DNA of 36,029 nucleotides from Zelonia costaricensis (GCA_030849075.1 JASAOO010003283.1:1-36029); one strand, 5' to 3'; positions 11,795 to 22,479 are shown, counted from the stretch's first letter. The notes: a model not told the origin generated them from the letters alone. Program-made: numbers and translations.

Positions 11795-11838
11795 GTTGTG
11801 GGTGGGGTGGCGTGGGGTGGGGTGGGGGGTGGGGGGGA
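11795..11838 (+). other. G-rich GGGGT repeat, quadruplex-prone
   Basis: A series of G runs (three to seven G) separated by T or GC, mostly as GGGGT units, ending in a longer G run. On the minus transcript it is C/A-rich. It is one of the strongest quadruplex candidates in the window. Confidence 0.75.
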
Positions 11839-12660
11839 CGTGGCTGGCGTGCATCCCCTACTTCGCCATCCCTCCTTTTTTATTTTCCTGTTCTCTTGAG
11901 CATGGACTCTACGTCATCCTTGAAGAAATGCGGCAAGTCACGGGAGAAGAGGGAGGCGGAGCCGTCAACACAACAGGAGAAAGGGGTCAGCGCCACACTC
12001 CTGGATACGTCAGGTAGGCACTGGTCCTTCAGTTCCCTGACCCCTTCACCTCGGCATCCCCTTTCCCGCGCGCACTGGCTATCCTCTAACCACGCCACCG
12101 CTGCGTGCCGTCGGACCAGCACAGCATCAGCGCTTCAGGCTACGCCCAGTCTGCCTCCCCACCCCCCGCACCCCGCTTCCCCTCCTCCGCCCCAGTCCCC
12201 TGTGCGCATCTGTCGTGAATGGCCTCGCTGCGAACGCACACACACGTGTGGCGTGTGTGTGAGTGTGTGTGTGTGTGTGTGTTTGCAGGCGGTGGGCAAT
12301 GAGCCAAACTGGTTGGCGTGTTCGCTTCTCTGGTGGCGCGGCGGCGCTGTCGCTGGAGAAGTCGAGTGCGCCGGATCTCGGGCAAAAAGAGTCCCCAACT
12401 GGGGGCCGAGGCACCGACGCACCTGCAGGAGTGCACGCGGAGCTTCCAGCTCTGTGTCTCAGCGCATTTCGAAAAGTTGGGGAAAGAGGAGGAGGAGGAG
12501 GTCGCGTGTGGTGGTGCGGAGCGGGCTTGTGTCACAGAGCCCGGCAGCAGCGAGGCAGGGACGAGGAGGAGTCACAAGAAAGTCAACGGGAGAGGCCCTC
12601 AATGCGCGTATTGGCCAGGTAACACCCCCCCCCCACTCACGCAGACAGAGAGCGAAAAGA
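11839..12660. other. GC-rich, higher-complexity island in the B-A gap
   Basis: This patch has less repeat sequence than its surroundings. A pyrimidine-rich stretch on the plus strand (about 12020-12210) reverses the usual polarity. A plus-strand open frame runs from about 11770 to 12852 but reads through a TG repeat and ends in a poly-Gly run, so it does not look coding. It could be a decayed gene or a structured UTR segment; nothing in it is recognised. Confidence 0.4.
12252..12283. repeat. (TG)n microsatellite
   Basis: About 15 TG units with one A interruption, preceded by a short CA run (12235-12245). The two could pair as a hairpin. Confidence 0.9.
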
Positions 12661-14009
12661 ACTGACAAGGAGCAGCGTGGGAAACTGAAGGAAGCCCCCC
12701 ACCACCACCAAATGAAAGAGGGGGACATGCAGAAGTTCAGTGCACACGCACATCAGCGTACTGTTCAACCAAAAAAAAAAAACAAGAGGACGGCGCAGGG
12801 GGTGGAGGGGAAGGGAGGGGGAGGGGGGGGGGGGGCGTCGGTCACGTGCTGAACCGCACGAATTCGAAAAACAACAAAGAAGTGCGCCCCCCTCGCCGTG
12901 TCCCATAAACCAGAAAAGAAGAAGAAGTCACAAGTATTGTGTGTGTGTGTAAATGTTTTTTTTAACTAGTGGCCTGCGTCGTCTAGCACGCGTCTGCGTA
13001 CACACAACTACACACACGCACTCTCACATGAAGAGGAAAACAAAAGCTGTGAGAGAAGGAGAAAGGCACATCAAGGCCTTGCAGACTTGTGCATCAGCGT
13101 GTTATAGAGCTGAAAGAGATCAAACGGAATAGGTGGAAACAAAAGCAAAGAGGAAACGCAGCTTTCAAGAAACAAGAAGAAAAGAAAATGTGATCGAGTT
13201 GAGGTGAAATGGGAGGAAAAGTGGCGCCGAGAGCGAGGGATAACGGGGGAAAAGCGTCGGATATGGATGACGACGGAGAACGTACAAATACAAACCGTAT
13301 AGCGCCCACCTGCCGTCTGCAGGGAGCACGACTTCTTTTTTTTCGGTTTGTGTGTTTGTTTCCTTGTTTTTTTGCTTGTGTGTTTATGTGTTGATGTGTT
13401 TCTCTAAAGACAGGGAAACAACAAAAAAGAAAAAAGAAAAATCCGCAAGATGGGATTTGAGGGCACCGTACAAAGTCACACGACACGAACAAAAGGGGGG
13501 TTCTAGCGGACAGCTGTCGTATCCACCCGGCGGTACGCAGTGCCTTCTTTTCATTCCCTCTCGCTTTCTCGTCGAAGGTGCGCTCTCAGCGCGTGTCTGA
13601 ACGCGCTCGCGGCGAGTGCCGGACACCCACCCGCCCCCCTTCTGCGCAACCATCCATGTTGAGGTGTCCGTCGTGCGTGCCACGTCCCGAACTCTCCGCG
13701 GCGACGGCCGTCTCCCACGCACACAGAAACGCGCGAGGATTCACGCACACGTGCGGCGGCCATGCACCGGTTGCAAAAAAAAGAGAAAATTAGAAAAGAA
13801 ATACCGCAAGAAGAAAAAAGACAAAAGGCAAAAGAGGAGGCGAGGGACACACGGGCCCACGCGAAGGGGGACCAGATGGAAAACAAACACGCGGTAGGAG
13901 GCACACGACAGGGCCTTGAATCGGCACCGCAAAGAGACAACGCGGGTGCAGAGCGCGACCATCGTCCGCGGCGATTGAAGCGGGAGGCGACGGCTGGCGG
14001 CGACACGGT

Positions 14010-14058
14010 AACACACACACACACACACACAAACACAAACACACACATGCACACACAA
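14010..14058. repeat. (CA)n microsatellite
   Basis: A pure CA run followed by AAACA and ATG interruptions, about 49 bases in all. Confidence 0.93.
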
Positions 14059-15592
14059 GCGCACAGCCGGACAAGAGAACAAGAAGAAGAAGATGAAAAG
14101 GAGAAGAGGAGCAGTCGCGGTGCCGTACACCGTATAGAGCGGCGCTTTTTTATTTTTTTGCGTCAGAGCACATGCAAACACAGGAAGAAGAAAAGGGGGA
14201 AAACAGAGAAATGAGCACACGCGCGTGCAGGTCACGCACGGATCACACAGGCACGTTGCGGGGGGGCACACGATTGCGCTGTCCTGTGGCCAAGAAGAAA
14301 TGGCAAGTGGGGGGAAGGGGAAGAAAATGAGAACGCGAACGCTCACAAACAACGTGAGAGAGGAAAGACAAACAAAACAAAACCAATGCGACACAGGGTG
14401 AGACGGGAAGATACACAAGAGCCGCCGGTGAGCAGGCGAGCGAGTCGTATAAAAAAAAAGGAAGTGAAGACTGGATCCGCGGCAAATGTAAACGAAGAAC
14501 GTGGTAAAGCAGCGGCCAAAATGGGGGGAGGGGGGGGAAGATGGACTTCCACGGGTGTACGTTGTGTATGTGGCAGTCTGTGTTGAGTGCCACGCCGCTC
14601 TGCACCCCGCCGCAGCGAAACTCGCGTCCCCCCCCCCCCCTCCTCCCCTCCCCGCCCTCCCCCGTCGTGGCGCACCACTGCGCTGCCCAAGACGGAGGAG
14701 GGACGAAGAGAACGGAGGTGAGAGAGAGAGGGGGGGGCAGGTGCGATGGATATGATCTCGCACAAGCGAGGCACCACACGTACGCACCGACAAGCACAAA
14801 CACGAAAAACGACGAAGCCAGAGCCCCAGGGAAAGAGTGAAGACGAGCAACAAAAAAGAAAGATGGTAGCAGAAATACAAGCAGATTTGGGGTTTATAGG
14901 AAGAGCACACAAAAGGGGGGGCAGGAGCGGAAAAGATGGAATACATGGAGGATTATAAAGATGATCCCAAAGGCGGGAGGGTGTCCAGGAAGGTGTGGGG
15001 GGGCACGGAGGGAGGGATAAGGGGCATATGACGCAGTTCCAGAGGGGGGGTGCACTTCGTTTCTTTCAAGTGGGGCGCACTCGAAGCTGTTGTATGCATA
15101 CACACACACACGTGCGCGTCTTACCTCTGTGCATGGACACCGTGACTGCCTTTGGAACTCCTACGCTTGCTTGACTCTCCGCCACGAGGTGAACAGCCAC
15201 AGTTTCTTGTATAGAGAAAAGCGGAATAGTGGAAAGCAAACAAACAAGTAGAGGGGGGATAACAGCAGCATCACTTTTTCGTTCTCTTCTCCGCGACAGC
15301 TCTGCAACATCAATCTGGTGAGCCTGCGTCTGCGTCGGCTCATGTGCGTGTGTGTGGGGAGTGTTTGTGTGCGTCGTCCTCCTCGAGTTGTGGGTGCCGT
15401 GAGCCTCACCTCCCGCCTCCTTTCCTCGTAGCACTTCTACCCCACTCTTGTCAACTGTGGTCTGCGTCCTCGTCTCGTGCGCATTCCTTTTGTTGTTGTT
15501 GTCTGCGCTGCAGGAGTCCTCCTTCTCCGACCCTGCTGCAGTGCGCGTGCCAGCGCACGCAAGACGGATCTGGCGGGGAGAGGTAAGGAGAC

Positions 15593-15607
15593 GGGGGGGG
15601 GGGGGGG
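15593..15607 (+). repeat. Poly-G run
   Basis: Fifteen consecutive G on the plus strand. Such runs are error-prone in sequencing, so the length is uncertain. Confidence 0.85.
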
Positions 15608-16433
15608 CAACGTGTAGGCAGAGGGCGGTCACGACAAGGGAAGAGCAAGCGCGAAACGCACGCATCCCGCGCTTCGGAGTGGCGAAGAGAAGCGGCACTA
15701 AACGCTGCTCCACAAACACGCACACACACACACACAAACGCATAGGGGCAGGTTCGAAACAGAGAGCGCTGCAAGCAGGCGCGCATTCAGTTTGAGGGCG
15801 GGCGTTGGTAGGCGGCTGCCGCTGCGCCAGGGCGAGGAGAAGCAGAGCGAGATGAAAGGCGCAGGCCCTGTTGAAATCTGAAGAAAAACAAAAGTTTTTA
15901 AAAAAGGAGTTCTGATCGCGCATCATGGCGATGAAGGGGGTGCACGTTGCGCCGGTGGCATAACTGTTGTAAACACTGAGAAGAGGTAGTCGACTAGGGA
16001 GAGGGTGATGATGATGACAATACCTCTAGGGGGAGAGAGAGAGGTGAAGAAATCGTGGCCGCGCCCACCCGCAGAGGACAGGGGCAGGGCGGCTGTGGCG
16101 GTAAAGCAGCGTGTGAGGACCACAGTGCAGACACACAAACGTACACGCACAAAACACGTAATGTCCGCCTCCCCCCCCCACCGCTCTGTAGCTGCGGCCT
16201 TCCTGCGGGGCCTCAAGTGCCCCCTGCCTCCCTACTCTTCCCTCCTCACTGTCTTTCATCTCGACTGGATGGCATCTTGCACAGCGCCGCCCACAGTGAC
16301 CTCCGCCACGCATCAGGGAGGCCGAGGAGGAGGCGAGCACGGTCTGTCGACAACGCCTAGCTGCCATCGATGTGAACCCCCGTTCAACAGCAAGACAGCA
16401 AGACAGCGAGAGTAGGCGGGGGAGAGAACTCCA

Positions 16434-16456
16434 GGGGAAGGGAAGGGAAGGGAAGG
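16434..16456 (+). repeat. (GGGAA)n pentamer repeat
   Basis: About four to five tandem GGGAA units. Four G3 runs with two-base loops fit a quadruplex motif on the plus strand, the template strand for minus-strand transcription. Confidence 0.8.
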
Positions 16457-17150
16457 GCGCGGCGGTGTCTTGCCGCTGACCCCGCCGTGTCAACAAGAGA
16501 AGAAAAGTGGAGGAGGGAGAGCGACACGGACACAAACACATCGACGCGAGCACCGGCGGCACACGCGTTTGAAGGCGGAGGAGGGTGGGTGGGAGGCACG
16601 GAAGGTGGGTGGGGAGGGGGGCAGTAGGGCCGGTTGTGCCGCAGCGCCGATCCTCGAGGTTGGGGAGAGTATAGAGAACTTCATCGCTTCTCCCTTTGTG
16701 TGTTTTTCCTTATCTCACACAAAACACACACACACACACACTCAGATGAATGACAGCTCGTGATACGACGAGGCGGGTGATGTAAGGCGCACCGCAGAGA
16801 AAAGCACAAAAAGAAAAGCGAAGGGGAAGCGAGGGAGAGTGGAGCAGAGCAACCAGCGAGGTGAATGAACGGTGGAAAAGGGGCATAAAGAAAGCACTGT
16901 AGAAGGGAGAGACGAGAGACGGAGGGGGAGGAAGGGGGGTAAAGCACACACTTCGAAGTAACGAGAAAAACAAGAAGGATTGTCATCGAGGACGGAGACG
17001 TGAGGGAGGGAGGGAGGGGGCCCTCAAAGAAAGGCAGAATAGGAGCGGGGGGAGAACAAAGGAGGTCACTGGAGGAGGCGCGAGCAGTGCGATAGGAAAG
17101 CTGGTCGCACCACTGCAGGCACAAAAAGAAAAGCGTGAGCTCGACTGGAT

Positions 17151-17166
17151 GGGGGGGGGGGGGGGC
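17151..17166 (+). repeat. Poly-G run
   Basis: Sixteen consecutive G on the plus strand, preceded by CTCGACTGGAT, a short sequence also present at about 16260-16270 (C at the first base varies). Confidence 0.85.
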
Positions 17167-17470
17167 AGTGCCCGTGTCGCAAAGCAGAGAGGGGCTCTGT
17201 CAATGCTGAGGCGGCGTCCGCTGAGGGGCATCAGTCGCGTAAAGATCCAACACGCTCACACCCACCCAACACTGAAACACACACGAGCACACACACGCAC
17301 ACACACAAGCACTGGGGCGCGTAAGCACAGGCCGGTTCCGCCCCAGTCATGAACAGAGCCCGCTGCCTGACTGCAGCTAGTAAAAAGGTGAGAATGGGTG
17401 GGGACACGGCGAGGCAAGCAAGCACGGGCAACGCTGCCCATGTACAGTCTCAAGGCAATGGTGCCTGCCT

Positions 17471-17522
17471 GCGTGTGTGTGTGTGTGTGTGTGTGTGTAC
17501 GTAGGTGTGTGTGCGTGTGTGT
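17471..17522. repeat. (GT)n microsatellite
   Basis: A long GT run, a GTACGTAG interruption and then more GT. Confidence 0.93.
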
Positions 17523-18693
17523 AAACGTGCATGTTGTTGTGTTTGCGCTTGTTCAAGTTTTCCCATCGTTCTGCATTCGAAACGCAAAAACCGTCTGTAT
17601 TTCCTTTTTTTTCCTCCTTGGGGCTGAGTGTTGCGACTCTCTCTCTCTATTCCAGGCTGCGAGGGTGTGGACAGGGGAGTAGACCTCAAAGAGGTTGTCC
17701 GATGCGTGGTGCGTGTTGAGGGGGAGAGGAAGAGAGTGGCGAGCGCACGAGTCGGCACACGGGCAGAAACCTCGGTTTTGAGGATTCGAGGCGAAGACGC
17801 GCCGAGCAGCTCAACAAGACAAAGACGTGCATGCTGAACAAAGAACAGAAAAGGTGTGGAGAAGGAAACATCAAGAAGTAAAAGCTCCGAATTTGTTTGT
17901 TTGCTTTCTTCTCTCCACTGCGTCCCTCTCTTGTTCTCTTCTTGATTGTGTATGACGCACACGTGTGTGTACGTGTGGCGGACAGCGAAGGAGATCAGGG
18001 TGCCACCAGGGCCCGCGGGCACGGGGGGTGGAAGCGACGAGCCGCACACACAAACACGCCCGCAAAGTACGTCAACACAAACGCACCAGTCACTCAACCG
18101 CACACACTCACACAGAGGTACCCATGCGAGCCCTCAGCAGCAGAAGAAAAAAAAGCTGTGTTTGCGCGCCCGCCATGTGACTGTCTAGGCGTGTGTCGCT
18201 AGCATCAACATGAACGGCCCGAAGCCTGCAGAGAAGAGCGCAAGAAACAAACAAACCAAAGCGGACTCTCTCCATCACACGCGCACACAAATCGAGGTAA
18301 CCGCTACATCAACTCAGCTGCCGCTGCGTGAAGCGAAGCTGCCCACACAAGCAACTCGGTGCACTTGAAGAAGAAGTACAGCGCGGGGGAAAAAAACCGA
18401 CAGCGAAACAGCTGACTTCTGGCGAAAGGAAAGAAATGCAGCACAAGAGTGCGCAGGATACAAGCACTACCGCCCGGCACGTACAGACAGACACACACAC
18501 ACACACAAGCACATGCCTTCGCAAAAGAGAGGAAAACCGGAGCTCATGACACTGAGGTATGGGCACAGCCAGAAGACTGAGAATACCCAGGAATCAAGGG
18601 AGGTGAGTACACGAGAGGTGAAAAGGGAATGGAGACTCAGGAGACGCCCGCGCAAGACGCAGGCGCGCCTCATCTTTTGTTTTGCTGTTGCCC

Positions 18694-18706
18694 CGTGTGT
18701 GTGTCA

Positions 18707-18749
<43 letters not shown>
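18694..18749. repeat. (GT)n microsatellite, pure core of about 20 units
   Basis: A short GT run, a CACC interruption, then about 20 uninterrupted GT units (18709-18748). In the gene B transcript this reads as CA, about 640-700 nt after the stop codon. It is complementary to the longer CA tract at 19119-19169. Confidence 0.95.
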
Positions 18750-19116
18750 TGCACGCGTATGGGTGTGTCTTGCGTGGGCGAGCGTCTGCTCGGAAAATGG
18801 GTGTACACCCCCGCTCCCCCTCCTCTCTCCTCCAACCCTGCGACAATGCGGCGACGAGGAGAGAGGAGGCACTGAGAGAAAAGGCGCTGAGAACAGCCAA
18901 GAGAGAGAGAGAAGGGCACGAGACGAGCACCACGTCAGCGAGTTCGCCACGTGTCCAGGAAAACCCCCCAAATCCCAAACAAAAAGAAAGAAAAAGGGGG
19001 ACGACGCATGCAACACCGCCACGTGCCCGCCTCTTCCGCTCTTCTTCTTTTTGCTTCCCTGTTTTGCGGTGCGAATTTGTGGCGACACACGGCCGCGTCG
19101 GCTCGCCCATCCGTGG

Positions 19117-19118
<2 letters not shown>

Positions 19119-19169
<51 letters not shown>
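19119..19169. repeat. (CA)n microsatellite, about 25 pure units
   Basis: The longest uninterrupted dinucleotide run in the window. It lies about 220-270 nt downstream of the gene B stop and reads as TG in that transcript. Confidence 0.97.
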
Positions 19170-19171
<2 letters not shown>

Positions 19172-19186
19172 TGAGAAGTACGGCGT

Positions 19187-19203
19187 TTGTGTGTGTGTGT
19201 GTT
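19187..19203. repeat. (GT)n tract facing the (CA)25 tract
   Basis: About eight GT units only 17 bases from the end of the CA tract. The two form an inverted repeat that could fold as a hairpin in DNA or RNA. Confidence 0.9.
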
Positions 19204-19390
19204 TGAAGTCGGGCAAGAAGTGGGAGAGGAGCGCGTTGGGTGGACTGCGCTGGCGTCGTACCGGGTTGAGAAGGAGAGGGGTGGAGGGGGCTGTCTGGCT
19301 CTTCGCCGCCGCCCTCCCCCAGCCCTCCTCCTGGTCCCCTTGCCGCACACACCCACAAGCATTCATTCCCCAGCCGGAGCCCCTCGCGTT

Positions 19391-22009
19391 CTAGGCGTCG
19401 GAGAGGTGGAGCATCTGCGTCGAGGCCCACGTTGCGGCCGCGGCGAACGCATCCTCCTCCCGTGCGCATCCCAACACCGCAGCGCTCGTGGACAGGGGGA
19501 AGGGAGACGTCGACAGCGGCAGAGACGAGAAGGAGGACGAGGTCGGCGAAAGGGAAGAGTTGGCGAGCACCACGCAGTTCAGGCACCGATGCCCCTCACT
19601 CTCCGCCTCCTCCAGCGTTCCGGTCGACGTATCCCCCCCAGCACTGAAGTCCGCCGCCGCCTCACGCCCGGTGCCGCTGCTGTTGGGGTGGCGGTGCCGC
19701 CTCAAGTGCGGCCCCGCTGCGTGCTCGACGCGTTCTCTGCTCGTGTCGGTGAAGTGCTGGGGTGAGGCGCAGCCCGGCGAGTCTAGCTGCAGGAAGGTTC
19801 GCGGGGACCAGACCCGGTCGGGCCCGCGCTGTTCCACTGCACGCTCGAGCCGAGCAAAGCGCCTGGCCACGCCGTCTTTCATCGCCTCGACCCACAGCGG
19901 CGCGACGCGTGGGACGCGTACTGGGCCGGCAAGGGCCCGCCGCGCTGCCACCTGGGGTGGAGTGGCGACGGAGAGCATCGCCGCCGCCTCCACCGCATCC
20001 TCGCCCTCGTCATCGCCCTCGTGCGACACCGCGGACGCGGCCCGCGGCGACATCCACCGCGGCGGAGGGGGGAGGAGCGGCGGTGGCGCAGGCGGCGCCG
20101 TGCCGGTCGCCGCTGCCACGGTCGAGATGCAGCCTGATGACGAGTCGGGCGATGCTCCCGTATGGGGAGAGCTCAACACGTAGGCGGTGGCCGGCTCCGT
20201 GGAGACGGGGGACAGGGTGCAGGCACTGCGCGAGGTGGTGCGCGAGGGCGTGTACGGCAGCGGCGGCGTGAATGGGAGGGGGCAGCTGCGCTTCACCGGC
20301 GTCGCACCTGTGACCGCCACCGCTGCGGAAGCGGATGGTGGCGGCAGCAGCGGCGTCGCGCCGCCGGCATCGGGCACACTCGCCACAACAGAACTCGTGC
20401 CGGGGCCGTCGCGGGAGGCGGAGTCTGGGTACAGCGTCTGGGACTGCAAGACGTCCGCGGACGTGCGGGGAAGGGGGACATGCAGCGGCGCCTGCGCGGA
20501 GGCCGGAGTAACAAGCCCGCGGGGCACCACTCGCCAGTTCCCCCACGGGAACGGGGACGCGCCGCCGGGCACGTCGGTGGACGCCGCCGATCCCGCGCGC
20601 TCGCACGCGCACGCGCACGCGCGCCATGACAGCGTCGGTAGGACCTGCGGCCCCCGCCCCGCAGACGACGCACGCAACCGCGAGCCCGTCGAGGGAGCCA
20701 CGCCACCGCCACCACCACCAACGGCACCGAGAGACGGCACGCGAGCGGTGGTGTCCTCCTCCCCCTCCGCGGTGGCCGATGCCGACTTCGCCGCAGCAGC
20801 ATCAGCATCAGCACTTTCAGCCCCACTGTGGGCACCATCGGCCCCCACCTCGCAGCTCGCTGCCTGGCACGACAACTCTTGCGCCGAGTCAGGGACCTCG
20901 TGTAGGACGGGCGGGAGCTCCGCCGCCGCACCGTCCGGGCTCGGGGTGCGGCGGCGCGGCGGGGCGGGCCGGGGCAGCAGCTGCGCCACGAAGGAAGTCA
21001 CCGAGGCGCGAAGGGCCGTGGCGGCTGCGCCGATGTCGCGCGTTTGCGGCGCCACCGCAGCCTCAGCAGAACGGGCAGCCGGCGAGGGCGAGGACGAGGG
21101 CGGAGTGGGCGATGCAGGGGCTGCCGTGCCGACGGGGCGGGGCGCGTCCACCTCGATCGCGGCAAGGCAGCGCCAGGAGGAGGCCGAGGAGCAGCTAGCG
21201 CGTGACACAGACCCCGTCATCGTCTTCTCGACGTCACCGGCGGGTGCACGCACCGAGGCAGTCGAGAGGCACGCACCCACCTCCGCGTGCCCCTCCGCGG
21301 CGGCCCGGGGCAGCACCGCAGCAAGGCCGCTTGCCAGCACCGACTCGCCCTCCACCGGCAGCGCAGATGCCTTCCCACCACACGCCGCTCCAACGCCCAC
21401 CAGCTTGCCCTTCCCCGCGTACCCACTCCTGTCCCCACAAGGGGTGGAGGCGGCATTGGTGCTATTCAGCGCCGCCGCATCCGCCTGCGTGGCACCAACC
21501 TCTGCCTCACTCGTATTGCTCGTGTTCGTGCCCCTGCGTGACGTGTTCGGGAAGGAGGAGGGGCGGCGATGTCGCTCACGGCGCCGCGCGGCTCCACTCG
21601 CACGTTCGCACGGCGACCGGCGGCCCTCGCGCAGCTCCCCAACTGAGTGAGACTTGCGCAGCGGCCTGTGAGGTCGCACGCTCGACTTCGCCGTCACCGC
21701 TGCTGTACCCGTGCAGCGACGTGAAAGCAGTACCTCGGCGACGCCCTTCCCGCCGTCAGCGTCGTTGCTGGTGCTCGACCCGCTGTACTGCGCCACCGCC
21801 TGCACATTCTCGTCGATCTCAGCAAGAAACAAATGGTCGAGCAGCACACAGGGGTGCGCCGGGGGTGAAATGGGGTCGGGGAACTCGTGGGGAGGCGAGC
21901 GCTGCGGCGGCGGCGTGCGAGCCATCACGCCTCCCCGCTTCTCGCTGCTCGTGCACGGCTTCTTGAGTGCGTGCGGGGACACAGGCGAGTGCGGCACTGT
22001 GGCCGGCAT
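19391..22009 (-). CDS. Gene B: large Ala/Ser/Pro-rich protein of unknown function (872 aa)
   Basis: Not recognised. The open frame extends upstream to a TGA near 22175, but its first ATG is at 22009, which is also the first ATG after the predicted splice acceptor; a GTG at 22129 could add 40 residues. Most of the protein should be disordered. Islands: HPCVLLDHLFLAEIDENVQ (52-70), hydrophobic and helix-like; RKSHSVGEL (118-126), shaped like a phosphoserine docking site; a low-complexity ACACAC (464-469) encoded by a GCGCAC-type repeat; WGNWRVV (489-495); an Arg-rich helix with two Trp at 706-734 (WVEAMKDGVARRFARLERAV, then VW); and C809-x2-C812. The C-terminus (852-872) is an Ala-rich helix ending MLHLSDA. 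No signal peptide or membrane segment is seen. The long 3' region is rich in CA/TG tracts. That this is a gene is likely; its function is unknown. Confidence 0.85.
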   Translation of the reverse strand: MPATVPHSPVSPHALKKPCTSSEKRGGVMARTPPPQRSPPHEFPDPISPPAHPCVLLDHLFLAEIDENVQAVAQYSGSSTSNDADGGKGVAEVLLSRRCTGTAAVTAKSSVRPHRPLRKSHSVGELREGRRSPCERASGAARRRERHRRPSSFPNTSRRGTNTSNTSEAEVGATQADAAALNSTNAASTPCGDRSGYAGKGKLVGVGAACGGKASALPVEGESVLASGLAAVLPRAAAEGHAEVGACLSTASVRAPAGDVEKTMTGSVSRASCSSASSWRCLAAIEVDAPRPVGTAAPASPTPPSSSPSPAARSAEAAVAPQTRDIGAAATALRASVTSFVAQLLPRPAPPRRRTPSPDGAAAELPPVLHEVPDSAQELSCQAASCEVGADGAHSGAESADADAAAAKSASATAEGEEDTTARVPSLGAVGGGGGGVAPSTGSRLRASSAGRGPQVLPTLSWRACACACERAGSAASTDVPGGASPFPWGNWRVVPRGLVTPASAQAPLHVPLPRTSADVLQSQTLYPDSASRDGPGTSSVVASVPDAGGATPLLPPPSASAAVAVTGATPVKRSCPLPFTPPLPYTPSRTTSRSACTLSPVSTEPATAYVLSSPHTGASPDSSSGCISTVAAATGTAPPAPPPLLPPPPRWMSPRAASAVSHEGDDEGEDAVEAAAMLSVATPPQVAARRALAGPVRVPRVAPLWVEAMKDGVARRFARLERAVEQRGPDRVWSPRTFLQLDSPGCASPQHFTDTSRERVEHAAGPHLRRHRHPNSSGTGREAAADFSAGGDTSTGTLEEAESEGHRCLNCVVLANSSLSPTSSSFSSLPLSTSPFPLSTSAAVLGCAREEDAFAAAATWASTQMLHLSDA
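20603..20624. repeat. GCGCAC-type repeat inside gene B
   Basis: Alternating purine-pyrimidine sequence, with GCAC and GCGC units in tandem, encodes ACACAC (residues 464-469 of gene B). Alternating GC/CA DNA is prone to the Z form. Being in-frame but repeat-derived, it may vary in length between strains. Confidence 0.75.
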
Positions 22010-22393
22010 CGCGCCCTTCTCGTGTGCAGCGGACTCCGCTGCTGCTGCGCCGACCGATGGGCCGTGGTTTCTGAGCACCGGAGAAGGCAGCGTCGTGGTG
22101 GGCAGGGCGACGCTGTAGGGTTGTATCACGGTCGCAGTGACTCGCTCTGCTCCTCCTTCGCGTGCGGTGCGGTGCGTTCACGCCTCGTCGCTTAAACTTC
22201 GCGGTCCCCTTGCGACTGTGCTTGTTGCCGACGTCTCCGCCTTTGCCGGGCTCTTCCTCTATGGTGCACTCCGCAGCTTGTGCGGTGCCCTTCCTCGCAG
22301 CGCTCTTGTTCTTCTCTCCTTTCCTTTTTTGTTGTCACAGCCGGGGGTGGTGGCTGCACAAGACGCAGTCTGTGAGACCGCTGCCTGACCTTG

Positions 22394-22446
22394 CTTGAGA
22401 AGCGTGACACAGGCGTCGTGGGGGGGAGCGGGGGGAGGGCGGCGGC
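22394..22446 (-). promoter_or_regulatory. Predicted spliced-leader acceptor of gene B
   Basis: On the minus strand a C-rich polypyrimidine tract (about 22441-22420) is followed, after GACGCCTGTGTCACGCTTCTCA, by AG at 22395-22394. No ATG lies between this AG and 22009, so the predicted 5' UTR is about 384 nt with no upstream ATG. A (GT)17 tract lies about 85 nt further upstream. Confidence 0.4.
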
Positions 22447-22476
22447 TGCAGAGCACCTGCTCTATTTATCAGGGGC

Positions 22477-22479
<3 letters not shown>

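Larger units (their letters stand above)
12661..19390. other. Gene-free region downstream of gene B
   Basis: No gene is recognised. The part nearest gene B must be its 3' UTR. Contents: CA/TG tracts (14010-14058, 15719-15738, 16722-16741, 17275-17309, 17471-17522, 18694-18749, 19119-19203), long G runs on the plus strand (12823-12835, 15593-15607, 17151-17166) and a GGGAA repeat near 16434-16456. Pyrimidine-rich patches occur at 14610-14690 and 16160-16270. A minus-strand open frame of 286 codons at 15066-15926 is discussed under findings but not called. Confidence 0.6.

Noticed and set aside
13741..14946. A 401-codon minus-strand open frame
   Set aside because: Same pyrimidine-bias artefact; it includes TG-repeat and poly-Phe segments.
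15751..15775. A GGTTCGAAAC sequence resembling a tRNA B box
   Set aside because: The flanks cannot form a T-arm stem and no A box or acceptor stem is found at the right distance.
16006..16020. TGATGATGATGA resembling a snoRNA C box
   Set aside because: It is a short TGA repeat, and no D box or closing stem is seen at a suitable distance.
20187..21650. A 487-codon plus-strand open frame opposite gene B
   Set aside because: It is the antisense shadow of gene B. The minus-strand frame is longer, agrees with the other genes in strand and has an acceptor upstream.
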